64,000 nucleotides of DNA from assembly GCA_963837345.1 (NCBI GenBank), contig CAWIMX010000002.1:768787-832786 (forward strand). The letters are read 5' to 3'. This stretch comes from CAWIMX01 sp963837345. Its GTDB lineage: Bacteria > Acidobacteriota > Vicinamibacteria > Vicinamibacterales > CAVVIG01. A model generated the notes under the pieces. It ran no database searches, was not told the origin of the DNA, and saw nothing but the letters and a program-made list of their open reading frames with translations. Both the position numbers and the translations under genes were made by a program. Of this stretch, positions 25,381-35,226 are shown piece after piece; position 1 is the first letter of the stretch, and each line of letters opens with the position of its first letter.

Positions 25381-26882
25381 TGCGAAAGACGATCGGCCGG
25401 CTGGCGGCGATCTGCCTGGCCGGCGTGGCGGCGTCGGTGGGCCTCAGCGCCCAGCGGGGCGGACCGGCCGACCCGCTCTACAAGCTGGAGGACGCCTTCC
25501 TCCAGTGGCCGCTGTTGCCAGCCAATCAGAAGTACGGCGCCATCGACGGCCACAAGCTGCACCAGTACGTCGAGGCGCTGACGGCCATCTCGCGCCACTA
25601 TCGCGACCAGGGGCATCCGCAGTTCTGGGGACGCATCATCGGGACGTCGGCCGACACTGAGACCCAGCAGTGGCTGCTCCAGCAGTTCAATCGCATCGGG
25701 TTGAGCGACGTGCACCTGCAGACGTTCGACATGGTGCCGCAGTGGATGCCCCAGTCGTGGTCCGTCGCGGTGACGGGTGCCGGCAAGACCGTGACCGTGA
25801 ACGCCGCGCAGCCGGCCTACGGCACGAAGGGCACGACCGGCGACGGCCTGGATCTCGAGGCCGTGTGGGTCGGCACGGGCGCCGAGGCCGACTACCTCGG
25901 ACGTGACGTGCGCGGCAAGGCCGTGTGGATGTCCAGCATGCCGCTGCCGGGATCGTGGCGCCACACGGCCACCCAGGAAAATGCCGTTCGCCGCGCCGAG
26001 GAGAAGGGCGCCGCGGCGATCTTCATCGTCATCGGGCTGCCCGGCAACATCCGGACCCAGCTCTATCCGACCGGCACGAGCGTGCCGACTTTTTCGGTGG
26101 GCATGGAGGACGGATACGCCGTCCGCGATTTGATCGGCGAGGCCGGGGCGCACGCGCCCCGGCTGAGCCTCGAGCTCGACGTGCAGATGGTGCCGAATCT
26201 GACCACCGCCACGGTGTGGGGGACGCTGCCGGGTGCCACCGACGAAACCATCTATATCCTCGGCCACCGCGACGGCTGGTTCGAGGCCGGAACCGACAAC
26301 GCGTCGGGCGTGGCCACGATGGTTGGCCTCGCGGAGTACTTCGCGAAGATCCCGCAGGCCGAACGCCGGCGCACGATCGTGTTCCTCGGGACGAGCGGTC
26401 ACCACAACAGCGGCAACTACAGCGGCACCGACCTGCTCGACCAGCGCGGCGAACTGTTCGCGAAGACGGCCCTGATGATCAATGCCGAACACACCTCGAC
26501 CATGCAGACGTACCTGTTGGGCGAGGCGATCCGGCGCGCCAACATGCACACCGGACTCCTGTGGTACGCGGGCGGACCGAGCCGGCCCAAGCTGCAGGAT
26601 GCCGCGGTTCGCGCGTTCCGCGACTTCGGCGTGGTGACGTATGCGGAGCCGGAACGCGCCGCGCCCGGGGGCGAGATGAGCCGGCTCTGGCCGTACGTTC
26701 CCGGCGTGCAGGGCTCCGACTACAACATGTACTTCCACTCCGACGCCGAGAGCGCCGACACGGTGCCGTGGACCGGCCTCGAGTCGATCACGCGTGCGTA
26801 CGCCAAGATCATCGACGCGGTGAACCTGCTCGATCTCTCCGATCTGCAGCGTGCACCCGAGGTGGCGCCGGCCGGTCGCTGA
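25380..26882 (+). CDS. Secreted M28-family zinc aminopeptidase with PA domain
   Basis: A 500-residue exported peptidase. The signal peptide is MRKTIGRLAAICLAGVAASV, ending before SAQRGG. A protease-associated (PA) domain lies around residues 150-260 (AVRRAEEKGAAAIFIVIG). The M28 catalytic domain has metal-ligand segments GHRDGW, TDNASGVA and MINAEHTS. Relatives remove N-terminal residues from peptides in the periplasm. A clear Shine-Dalgarno sequence, GGAAGGAGG, lies just before the ATG, which overlaps the stop of the acyl-CoA synthetase (TGATG). The apparent 1,140-residue fusion with the upstream gene is an artefact of the frameshift there. Confidence 0.88.
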   Translation: MRKTIGRLAAICLAGVAASVGLSAQRGGPADPLYKLEDAFLQWPLLPANQKYGAIDGHKLHQYVEALTAISRHYRDQGHPQFWGRIIGTSADTETQQWLLQQFNRIGLSDVHLQTFDMVPQWMPQSWSVAVTGAGKTVTVNAAQPAYGTKGTTGDGLDLEAVWVGTGAEADYLGRDVRGKAVWMSSMPLPGSWRHTATQENAVRRAEEKGAAAIFIVIGLPGNIRTQLYPTGTSVPTFSVGMEDGYAVRDLIGEAGAHAPRLSLELDVQMVPNLTTATVWGTLPGATDETIYILGHRDGWFEAGTDNASGVATMVGLAEYFAKIPQAERRRTIVFLGTSGHHNSGNYSGTDLLDQRGELFAKTALMINAEHTSTMQTYLLGEAIRRANMHTGLLWYAGGPSRPKLQDAAVRAFRDFGVVTYAEPERAAPGGEMSRLWPYVPGVQGSDYNMYFHSDAESADTVPWTGLESITRAYAKIIDAVNLLDLSDLQRAPEVAPAGR

Positions 26883-26908
26883 GAGAATCGCGGCTGCGGG
26901 CGACTTGA

Positions 26909-26914
26909 TAAAAT
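26909..26914 (+). promoter_or_regulatory. Putative -10 box 6 bases before gabD
   Basis: TAAAAT, within ttgataaaatc, lies exactly 6 bases before the ATG at 26921. Transcription would then begin at or next to the start codon. No -35 consensus is visible. Confidence 0.4.
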
Positions 26915-26920
26915 CGAGGC

Positions 26921-28420
26921 ATGGGACCTGCCAAGACGCCAGCTGCCCCCGACCGCCTGACGCTCTCCGATCGCCAGCTCTTCCGCGAGGCGTGCTACAT
27001 CGACGGCCAGTGGGTGGCTCCCGACGGGGGCCCGACGATCGCCGTCGACGATCCGGCCACGGGCGCGGTGATCGGACGTGTGCCGCGGCTCGGCGCATCC
27101 GACGCGCGCCACGCCATCGATGCGGCGGCGCGCGCCTTTCCCGCCTGGCAGGCGAGGCCCGCCCGCGAACGCGCCGCCGTGCTGCGCCGCTGGTTCGAGC
27201 TCATGCTGGCGCACCAGGACGACCTGGCCCGCCTGATGACGATCGAGCAGGGCAAACCGCTCGCGGAGTCGAAGGGCGAGACCGTCTACGCGGCGTCGTT
27301 CCTCGAATGGTTCGCCGAGGAGGCCAAGCGCGTCTACGGTGACACCATACCGGCGCCCCAGCCCGACAAGCGGATTCTCGTCCTCAAGCAGCCCGTCGGC
27401 GTCGTGGCGTGCATCACTCCCTGGAATTTTCCGCTGGCCATGATCACCCGCAAAGCGGGACCCGCGCTGGCGGCCGGGTGCACGGTCGTGCTCAAGCCGG
27501 CGTCCCAGACGCCGTTCTCCGCCCTGGCGCTCGCCGAGCTCGCCGCGCGTGCGGGCGTGCCCGCCGGCGTGCTGAACGTCGTCACCGGACCGGCGGCCGA
27601 GATCGGCGGCGAGCTGACGTCCAATCCCCTCGTGCGCAAGCTGTCGTTCACCGGATCCACCGACGTGGGCAAGGTGCTGATGGCGCAGTGCGCCGGGACG
27701 GTGAAGAAGCTGTCGCTCGAGCTGGGCGGCAACGCTCCCTTCATCGTGTTCGACGACGCGGATCTCGACCGCGCGGTCGAGGGCGCCATCGTTTCGAAGT
27801 ACCGGAATACGGGGCAGACGTGCGTCTGCGCCAACCGGCTGCTCGTGCAGGACGGCGTATACGATGCCTTTGCGGCCCGGCTCGTGGAGGCTGTCCGGTC
27901 GCTGGTGCCTGGCGACGGCCTCGAGGCGGGCGCGACGCAGGGGCCGCTCATCGACGATCGAGCCGTGGACAAGGTGGAGAGCCACGTGGCCGACGCCGTC
28001 GCGAAGGGCGCGCGCGTTCTGGTCGGCGGGCGGCGCCATGCGCGGGGAGGGCGGTTCTACGAGCCGACAGTCCTCGGCGACGTGACGCCGGCCATGGCGG
28101 TGGCGCGCGAGGAGACGTTCGGCCCTGTGGCGCCGCTCTTCCGGTTCCGCAGCGAGGCCGAAGCGGTGACGCTCGCCAACGACACGGAATTCGGGCTGGC
28201 CGCATATTTCTACGGGCGCGACCTGGCGCGGGTCTGGCGCGTCGCCGAAGCGCTCGAATACGGCATTGTCGGCGTGAACACGGGACTCATTTCGACCGAG
28301 GTGGCGCCGTTCGGCGGCGTGAAGGAATCGGGTCTCGGCCGGGAGGGATCGAAGTACGGCCTCGACGAATTTCTCGAGATCAAGTACGTGTGTCTGGGCG
28401 GCATGACGCCGACGGCCTGA
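26921..28420 (+). CDS. gabD: NAD(P)-dependent succinate-semialdehyde dehydrogenase
   Basis: A 499-residue aldehyde dehydrogenase. The catalytic glutamate is in LELGGNAPFIVFDDAD and the catalytic cysteine in NTGQTCVCANR; the spacing of the two cysteines (TCVC) matches the redox-sensitive loop of GabD. The cofactor-binding region includes ITPWNFPLAMI and FTGSTDVGK. The C-terminal VNTGLISTEVAPFGGVKESG is diagnostic for succinate-semialdehyde dehydrogenases. The enzyme feeds 4-aminobutyrate carbon into succinate. No aminotransferase gene is adjacent. Confidence 0.92.
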   Translation: MGPAKTPAAPDRLTLSDRQLFREACYIDGQWVAPDGGPTIAVDDPATGAVIGRVPRLGASDARHAIDAAARAFPAWQARPARERAAVLRRWFELMLAHQDDLARLMTIEQGKPLAESKGETVYAASFLEWFAEEAKRVYGDTIPAPQPDKRILVLKQPVGVVACITPWNFPLAMITRKAGPALAAGCTVVLKPASQTPFSALALAELAARAGVPAGVLNVVTGPAAEIGGELTSNPLVRKLSFTGSTDVGKVLMAQCAGTVKKLSLELGGNAPFIVFDDADLDRAVEGAIVSKYRNTGQTCVCANRLLVQDGVYDAFAARLVEAVRSLVPGDGLEAGATQGPLIDDRAVDKVESHVADAVAKGARVLVGGRRHARGGRFYEPTVLGDVTPAMAVAREETFGPVAPLFRFRSEAEAVTLANDTEFGLAAYFYGRDLARVWRVAEALEYGIVGVNTGLISTEVAPFGGVKESGLGREGSKYGLDEFLEIKYVCLGGMTPTA

Positions 28421-28494
28421 GAGACGGCCGGCGGGCCCGTGCTATCATCAGATTCGGTCCGCGCGGCGACCGGCTCGCCGCGGGCCGTGCACTT

Positions 28495-28731
28495 ATGGCA
28501 ACCTGTCCGAGATGTCTCGGCCCGCTCACCGAGAATCACCGGTGCCCGCGCCGCGGCATGATCACGCGCGTCACCGACGCCCTCACGACGGTCGCCATCG
28601 GCAGCGCGATCGGCGTCGTCCTGAGCTTTGTGCTCGACGAGCAGCCGGCGCCGGCGCTGATTCTCGCCGCCGCGGCTCTCGGCGCCGTGCTGGCGTCGGC
28701 CGTGCGCCAGGCCATCGGTCCCCACCTGTAG
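28495..28731 (+). CDS. Small zinc-ribbon membrane protein
   Basis: A 78-residue protein. The N-terminus has two CPRC-like knuckles (ATCPRCLGPLTENHRCPRRG; CxxC then HxC), suggesting a single zinc ribbon. Two hydrophobic segments follow (about residues 30-46 and 53-72), separated by a short polar loop. It is unrecognised beyond this architecture. It is the first of two small genes between gabD and a convergent ABC operon. A TATCAT hexamer at 28443-28448 could serve as a -10 box with a 40-base leader. Confidence 0.65.
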   Translation: MATCPRCLGPLTENHRCPRRGMITRVTDALTTVAIGSAIGVVLSFVLDEQPAPALILAAAALGAVLASAVRQAIGPHL

Positions 28732-28736
28732 TCGGC

Positions 28737-28982
28737 ATGGCCGATCGGAGCCTGTGGCGGCTCACGAATCCCTCGAATCCCGGAACCGCGCTCGAGTGTG
28801 CGATGGTGTCGTGCTGCGCCGGTGCCGAGCTGCAGGTGCTGCGGATGGACGCCGACGGGGCCGCGCCCGTCGTGCTGCTTCGGGAGCTCTATCCCACCAA
28901 GTCGGATCTGTATGAACGAGCGCGGCTCGTTCGAGCCGAATTCGAGGCCGCGGGCTTCGTCGTCGACCTCCCGCCGGTCTAG
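28737..28982 (+). CDS. Small hypothetical protein with NPSNP peptide
   Basis: An 81-residue protein, not recognised. It starts MADRSLWRLTNPSNPGTALE. The NPSNP part is encoded by two degenerate 9-base units (gaatccctc, gaatcccgg; 28766-28783) of the same type as the priA repeat. The remainder (LQVLRMDADGAAPVVLLREL and an acidic C-terminal helix) looks like a small globular alpha/beta domain. It starts six bases after the previous gene and overlaps the end of the convergent ABC gene by four bases. Coding is supported by the codon pattern and tight spacing only. Confidence 0.5.
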   Translation: MADRSLWRLTNPSNPGTALECAMVSCCAGAELQVLRMDADGAAPVVLLRELYPTKSDLYERARLVRAEFEAAGFVVDLPPV

Positions 28983-29647
28983 TCGTCGACGATCCAGCCG
29001 TCGCGCAGCTGGATGATGCGCGAGCCGTAGGCCGCATTGGCCTCCGAGTGCGTCACCTGCACGATCGTGGTGCCCGCCTCGTTCAGCGTCCGGAACAGCT
29101 CCATGATCTCCTTGCCCTGGGCGGAGTGGAGGTTGCCGGTGGGTTCGTCGGCCAGGATCACCCGAGGACTCGCAATGACGGCGCGAGCCACGCCGACGAG
29201 TTGCTGCTGACCACCCGACAACTGGTTGGGGTAGAGATCCTTCTTGCCGACGATCTGGAACCGGTCGAGCACGTCGGCGACGAGGCTCTGGCGATCCTTG
29301 CGGCTGACATTGCGGTAGGACAGTGGAATTTCGAGGTTCTCGTACACCGTGAGGTTGTCGAGCAGGTGATAGCTTTGAAAGACGAAGCCGACATGCGCCT
29401 TGTGGAGCTCGGCGCGCTGCTTGCCCGACAGGCGGTGCACCGGCTGGTCCATGAAGTAGTACTCGCCGGCCCAGGCGCTGTCGTGCATGCCGAGGATGTG
29501 CAGGAGCGTGGACTTGCCCGCTCCCGACGGCCCCATGATCGAGACGAATTCCCCTTCCTTGATGTCGGCGTTGATGCGGCGCAGCACGTACGCACGGGCC
29601 ACGCCGACGGGATACGACTTCTCGAGGCCGCGAAGGGAAATGAGCAT
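28979..29647 (-). CDS. ABC transporter ATPase, MacB/LolD type (1)
   Basis: A 222-residue ATP-binding subunit with Walker A GPSGAGKST, signature LSGGQQQLVGVARA, Walker B VILADEPTGNL and a switch histidine in VTHSE. The TGNL motif after Walker B is typical of the MacB/LolD/FtsE group that powers mechanotransmission across the periplasm rather than direct import. It is the last gene of a minus-strand operon with a second ATPase and an HlyD-type adaptor. No permease gene is present in the operon, so its membrane partner must be encoded elsewhere. Confidence 0.88.
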   Translation of the reverse strand: MLISLRGLEKSYPVGVARAYVLRRINADIKEGEFVSIMGPSGAGKSTLLHILGMHDSAWAGEYYFMDQPVHRLSGKQRAELHKAHVGFVFQSYHLLDNLTVYENLEIPLSYRNVSRKDRQSLVADVLDRFQIVGKKDLYPNQLSGGQQQLVGVARAVIASPRVILADEPTGNLHSAQGKEIMELFRTLNEAGTTIVQVTHSEANAAYGSRIIQLRDGWIVDD

Positions 29648-29660
29648 TCTGCCCGATATT

Positions 29661-30371
29661 CTACGACACGACCTCTTCGGGAATGTGATCCACGATGCGG
29701 CCGTCGAAGAGGTGGATGCTGCGTTCCGCGTGCCGCGCGTAGCGCGGATCGTGGGTGACCATGCAGATCGTGGCGCCGGCGCTGTGGAGCTCTTTCAGGA
29801 GGTCCATCACCGCCTCGCCGCTCTTCGAGTCGAGGTTGCCGGTCGGCTCGTCCGCCAGCAGGATGAGGGGTTCGCCGGCGACGGCCCGCGCGACGGCGAC
29901 GCGCTGCTGCTGGCCGCCGGAGAGCTGGCTCGGCAGGTGCTTGGCGCGATGGCCCATGCCGACGCGTTCGAGCGCCGCCTGGACCCGTTCGCGCCGCTCC
30001 GACGACTTCATGCCGCGGTAGGTGAGCGGCAGCTCGACGTTCTCGAACACCGTGAGATCGCCGATGAGGTTGAAACTCTGGAAGATGAACCCGATCTCGC
30101 GGTTCCGGACGCGCGCCCGCTCGGAAGCCGGCAGCGACGCCACGGGGCGGCTGTTCAGGAGATAGGATCCCTCGCTGGGCGAGTCGAGCAGTCCGAGGAT
30201 CGAGAGCAGGGTGGATTTCCCGCAGCCTGACGGCCCGTTGATCGAGACGTATTCGCCACGGCCGATTTCCATCTGGATGTTCGACAGGGCGTGGGTCTCG
30301 ACCTCGTCGGTGAGGAACACCTTCGTCACGCCGTCGAGCTTGATGAGAGGCTGCAATCCATTCTGCGTCAT
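29661..30371 (-). CDS. ABC transporter ATPase, MacB/LolD type (2)
   Basis: A 236-residue ATP-binding subunit, distinct from its downstream neighbour. It has Walker A GPSGCGKST, signature LSGGQQQRVAVARA, Walker B ILLADEPTGNLDS and MVTHDPR. Thirteen bases separate the two ATPase genes, and both resemble the ATPases that pair with MacB-like permeases. The C-terminal tail EEVVS is unremarkable. The substrate is unknown; a family-based guess is efflux of antibiotics or lipoprotein handling. Confidence 0.88.
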   Translation of the reverse strand: MTQNGLQPLIKLDGVTKVFLTDEVETHALSNIQMEIGRGEYVSINGPSGCGKSTLLSILGLLDSPSEGSYLLNSRPVASLPASERARVRNREIGFIFQSFNLIGDLTVFENVELPLTYRGMKSSERRERVQAALERVGMGHRAKHLPSQLSGGQQQRVAVARAVAGEPLILLADEPTGNLDSKSGEAVMDLLKELHSAGATICMVTHDPRYARHAERSIHLFDGRIVDHIPEEVVS

Positions 30372-30401
30372 GGCGCGATCTCCTTGGGGTGAGGCGGCCC
30401 G

Positions 30402-31655
30402 CTACCGGAGGCGGACGCGGTCGAAGGCGTCCCAGTTGGACATGTCCGAGAGAATCACTTCATCGCCGACGTCGAGGCCGGAAACGACCTCGATACTGTT
30501 CACCGAGCTCTTGCCGAATTGCACCGACACGCGGTTCGCTTCGCTGTGATCGGGCGAGATCTTGAACAGGCTGACCTGGCCGTTTTCCTGACCGAACGCC
30601 GGCCGGCCGACATACAGCACGTTCTCGAGGCGTTCGAGCTCGATCGTGCCGTCGACGCTCAGATCGGGCACGGCCCCTCGCGGCAGGTCGCCCGTGAGCG
30701 TGACGTCCACCGTACGGGTGCCATTCTGCACCGACGGATCGATGCGGGCGACGACCCCCGGAATGACGCCGTTCCTCGTGTCGATCTCCGCCTTCTGGCC
30801 GACCTGGATGTCCTTGGCCTGCGTCTCGGCGATCTTCACTTCCGCCTTGAGGCGGCTCGGGTCGGCCACGCGCGCCAGGTTCGTGCCCGGGGCCACCTGC
30901 GCCCCCTCTTCAACCGGCACGACCTGCAGCACGCCGTCGATGCCGGCGCGGACCTTCAGCTCGTCCCGCTCCCGAAGGCGCAGATCGCGCAGCGCACGCG
31001 CCTGATCGACGGCCGACTGCTGCACGGCCAGCTGCGCCTTGATCGCGTCCTGCTTGCTCGCCAGCTGCTCCTGCGCGATCTGACGGCGAACTTCCAGCTG
31101 ATCGCGATCGACGCGCGCCTGCTCCAGATCGAGCGACGACACGAGCTTGTCCTTCGCCAGTTCCTCCTTCATCTGGGCGTTCATCTTGGCCTTCGCGTAG
31201 TCGGCCTCGATGCTCGCGCTGGTGGCACGCTGCTGAAGGAGGTCGTTCTGCACGGTGACGCGAAGGTTGGCCAGGGACGCCTCGGCGGCCTGGAGCTTCA
31301 GCTCGGCGTCCTGCAGTTCCTGATCGAGCTGGGGATTGCTCAGTTCGAGAATCACGTCGTGGGCTTTGACCGTTCGGCCGGGACGCAAGTTGATGTGTTC
31401 GACGCGGCCTTGCGTGGTGGCAGGAATCCAGCGCGTGTCTTCCGGCGTCAGCGTGCCGAGCCCGCGGACCTGCCTGACCATGGGACCCCGCTTCACGGTG
31501 TCGGGCCAGACGGTGGCGAATTCCACGGTCGGGGCCGCCGGCTGCAGCCGGGAGAGTCCGTAGCTGACGCCGCCCACCGCCACCAATGCCACCGTGGCGT
31601 ACGCGGCGCGTTTCAGCCGCTTCTGTCTGACATTGGACGGTCGGGCGATATCCAT
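30402..31655 (-). CDS. HlyD/MacA-type periplasmic adaptor
   Basis: A 417-residue membrane fusion protein. One N-terminal membrane helix (AAYATVALVAVGGVSYGLS, residues about 17-35) is followed by a lipoyl half-motif (RVEHINLRPGRTVKAHDVIL). A long coiled coil (about 105-225, rich in Q, A, E, K) follows, then the second lipoyl half and a beta-barrel domain (KAEVKIAETQAKDIQVGQKAEI). It would link an inner-membrane ABC permease to an outer-membrane channel. It is the first gene of the operon with two ATPases. Confidence 0.85.
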   Translation of the reverse strand: MDIARPSNVRQKRLKRAAYATVALVAVGGVSYGLSRLQPAAPTVEFATVWPDTVKRGPMVRQVRGLGTLTPEDTRWIPATTQGRVEHINLRPGRTVKAHDVILELSNPQLDQELQDAELKLQAAEASLANLRVTVQNDLLQQRATSASIEADYAKAKMNAQMKEELAKDKLVSSLDLEQARVDRDQLEVRRQIAQEQLASKQDAIKAQLAVQQSAVDQARALRDLRLRERDELKVRAGIDGVLQVVPVEEGAQVAPGTNLARVADPSRLKAEVKIAETQAKDIQVGQKAEIDTRNGVIPGVVARIDPSVQNGTRTVDVTLTGDLPRGAVPDLSVDGTIELERLENVLYVGRPAFGQENGQVSLFKISPDHSEANRVSVQFGKSSVNSIEVVSGLDVGDEVILSDMSNWDAFDRVRLR

Positions 31656-31787
31656 GGTTGGTGTCCTGGACGCGAGACGAGATTGGTTCCTTAGACGGAA
31701 TCGAGTCGCGAATGGATCACGTAAATGCGCGGATCCGCCGATGGCCCACGGGCCAAGGGCGATAAGCCGCCTAAAGGATTATACCGG

Positions 31788-31793
31788 AAGGAC
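31788..31793 (-). promoter_or_regulatory. Putative -10 box of the efflux operon
   Basis: A perfect TATAAT on the minus strand lies 132 bases before the adaptor start, just after the stop codon of the HD-GYP gene. No TTGACA-like box is found 16-18 bases upstream. The leader would contain a small hairpin, ttggcccgtgggccat. Confidence 0.4.
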
Positions 31794-31804
31794 TTCCCGC
31801 GATT

Positions 31805-32833
31805 CTAGCGGCGGCTGAGCGTGCCCAGGAACCCCGCGAGCACACCAGGGTCGAACTGCGAGGGACTGCAGCGCAGGAGCTCCGCGACAGCTTCGGCCGA
31901 ATCGAGACGCTCGCGGTACGTCCGGTTCTCGGTCATCGCATCGTAGGCGTCGCACACCGCGACAATGCGGCTCGCCAGCGGAATCTGCGACCCGGACAAG
32001 CGGTTGGGGTACCCCGCCCCTCCGAACCACTCGTGCGACGCCACGACAACCGGGGCGAGGTGCTGCAGGTCGCTGATGGCGCCGAGAATCCGCGCTCCCG
32101 TGTCCACCTGGCGGCGCATGAGCGCCATCTCGCCGGGAGTGAGCGCCGAGGGCTTCGACAGGAGGGACTCGGGCAGTGCCAGTTTGCCCACGTCGTGGAA
32201 TTGCCCGGCCAGGGTGACCAGATCGAGCAGGTCGGGATCGAGCGCCAGCTGCACGGCGAGCTCGCCGGCGTGATGCGCGACCCGTTCGCTGTGCCGCGCC
32301 ACGTCCGGCGCCCGTTCGGCGATCAGGTGCCACAGGGCATCCCGCTCCGTCTCGCCGCGTGCCGCCCGCGTCTCGAGCTCGGCCGCGAGGCGGATGGCTC
32401 GATCGCGAAACTCCACCGAGAGGGCCGCATGCCAGCGGACGTCCCCGAGCGCATCTTCACGCCACCGGCGGCCCCGATCGAGCGCCTGAACGAACCGTTC
32501 GCGCTCAAAGGGTTTCACGAGGAAGTCGGCCACCGGCGGCGCCGCGTCGCCTTCGATCTGGTCTGCGTACGCCGTCGCAATCACGACCGCTGTGTGCGGG
32601 TGCTCGCGGTGCAGCTCGGAGGCCAGCCACAACCCGTCCTGGCCCGGCATCATCACGTCGATGACGGCGAGGTCGCAGTGGTGGCGCTCGAGCGACCGGA
32701 GGGCCTCATCGGCCGTGCCGGCCGTGTGCGGCTCGAGACCGAGTGAGGCGACCCAGCGCGACATGATGTCGCGAACAGCCGGTTCGTCGTCGACGATCAG
32801 AACCGACGTGAGGGGATCGGCGGGAGTGCGCAT
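31805..32833 (-). CDS. Response regulator with HD-GYP output domain
   Basis: A 342-residue protein. The receiver domain (1-125) has the acidic pocket VDDE and phospho-acceptor Asp in DLAVIDVMMPGQDG. An HD-GYP phosphodiesterase domain (about 165-340) follows, with HSERVAHH, HDVGKLALPES, ASHEWFGGAGYPNRLSG and CDAYDAM. HD-GYP enzymes hydrolyse cyclic di-GMP to GMP, so phosphorylation probably lowers the messenger and affects motility or biofilm. The GYP tripeptide is intact. No partner histidine kinase is adjacent; two other response regulators lie on the opposite strand. Confidence 0.88.
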   Translation of the reverse strand: MRTPADPLTSVLIVDDEPAVRDIMSRWVASLGLEPHTAGTADEALRSLERHHCDLAVIDVMMPGQDGLWLASELHREHPHTAVVIATAYADQIEGDAAPPVADFLVKPFERERFVQALDRGRRWREDALGDVRWHAALSVEFRDRAIRLAAELETRAARGETERDALWHLIAERAPDVARHSERVAHHAGELAVQLALDPDLLDLVTLAGQFHDVGKLALPESLLSKPSALTPGEMALMRRQVDTGARILGAISDLQHLAPVVVASHEWFGGAGYPNRLSGSQIPLASRIVAVCDAYDAMTENRTYRERLDSAEAVAELLRCSPSQFDPGVLAGFLGTLSRR

Positions 32834-33006
32834 CGGCTGACCAGGACGAGCAAGATTACTGCCACGGGCCGGATTTGCCGATATTCAGGGCGGGAGGGAA
32901 CCGCGAGCGGGGAGCGAGTGGGCGCTCGCGCACAGGGGATACGGCCCGGTGGGCGCGACCGCACAGGGAGTGGGCGGGTTTTCCGGTGAATTTCGCCCGC
33001 GCGCAC

Positions 33007-33022
33007 GGGCACGGTTCTTGAA
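33007..33022 (+). promoter_or_regulatory. Candidate sigma-54 (-24/-12) promoter
   Basis: GGGCAC, five bases, TTGAA: this matches the TGGCAC-N5-TTGCW consensus at 9 of 11 informative positions with exact spacing. It lies upstream of a sigma-54-dependent activator gene, so autoregulation is possible. Transcription would start near 33,032. That would exclude the GGAGG ribosome site at 33027-33031 and favour the later ATG at 33135. Confidence 0.4.
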
Positions 33023-33041
33023 GTCCGGAGGCGACATCGCC

Positions 33042-34562
<1,521 letters not shown>

Positions 34563-34725
34563 CGGCCCCGGCGGGCCGCCCGCGGAATCGGGATGTGAGC
34601 CGAACCGTGCGTGAGTGTCTCGAGACCGGACACTCCGCCGCCGCGTCCGCGCGCGTGCGCGCGCAGTTCCAGGCACTCGCGATCAGTTCCGGCCTGGCAA
34701 GATCCTCGCTTGCGCAGTTGGAGGC

Positions 34726-35208
34726 ATGATGGCTCCCGACGGTTTGCACCCCTCGTCGATCCTGGGCGCCGTGCGTGACTACGCGCGCCGCCGCCGGTCG
34801 GCATCCGGTCCGTTGCGCATCCTGATCGTGGACGATGAGGAGCCGGTGCGGAAGTTCGTGGACCGTGTCCTCTCGGGCGCCGGCCATCAGACCACCATCG
34901 CCGGGAGCGGTCCGGAAGCGATCGAGCTGGCCGGCAAGATGGACGGTCTCGATCTGATGGTGACCGATCTGATGATGCCGGAGATGACGGGCGACGAGCT
35001 GGCGCGGCGCCTGCGGCAGAGCGAGCCGGCGCTCAAGGTGCTGTACCTGACGGGCTTCAGCGATCAGCTGTTCAAGGAAAAGGTGACGCTCTGGGAAGAC
35101 GAGGCCTTCCTCGACAAGCCCTGCAGCGTCGAAGGTCTTCGTCAGGCGGTGTCGCTGCTCGCCTACGGCCATGTCGGCGCGGCGCCGGGCAGCCTCGCCC
35201 AACCCTGA
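34726..35208 (+). CDS. Single-domain response regulator
   Basis: A 160-residue protein consisting of a CheY-like receiver only: ILIVDDEEPVRKFVDRVL, phospho-Asp in LMVTDLMMPEMTGDE, Thr in YLTGFSD and Lys in FLDKPCS. There is a 35-residue N-terminal extension and no output domain, so it probably acts in a phosphorelay or by protein contact. GGAGG lies immediately before two alternative ATGs (34726 and 34729). It follows the NtrC-type gene by 163 bases in which nothing else was recognised. Confidence 0.82.
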   Translation: MMAPDGLHPSSILGAVRDYARRRRSASGPLRILIVDDEEPVRKFVDRVLSGAGHQTTIAGSGPEAIELAGKMDGLDLMVTDLMMPEMTGDELARRLRQSEPALKVLYLTGFSDQLFKEKVTLWEDEAFLDKPCSVEGLRQAVSLLAYGHVGAAPGSLAQP

Positions 35209-35226
35209 GCGAGCGGCGGTCTCGCG

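Noticed and set aside
23460..26882. A 1,140-residue acyl-CoA synthetase/peptidase fusion protein
   Set aside because: The fusion depends on one extra base at about 25,206. Without it both genes have normal ends, and the peptidase has its own ribosome site and signal peptide.
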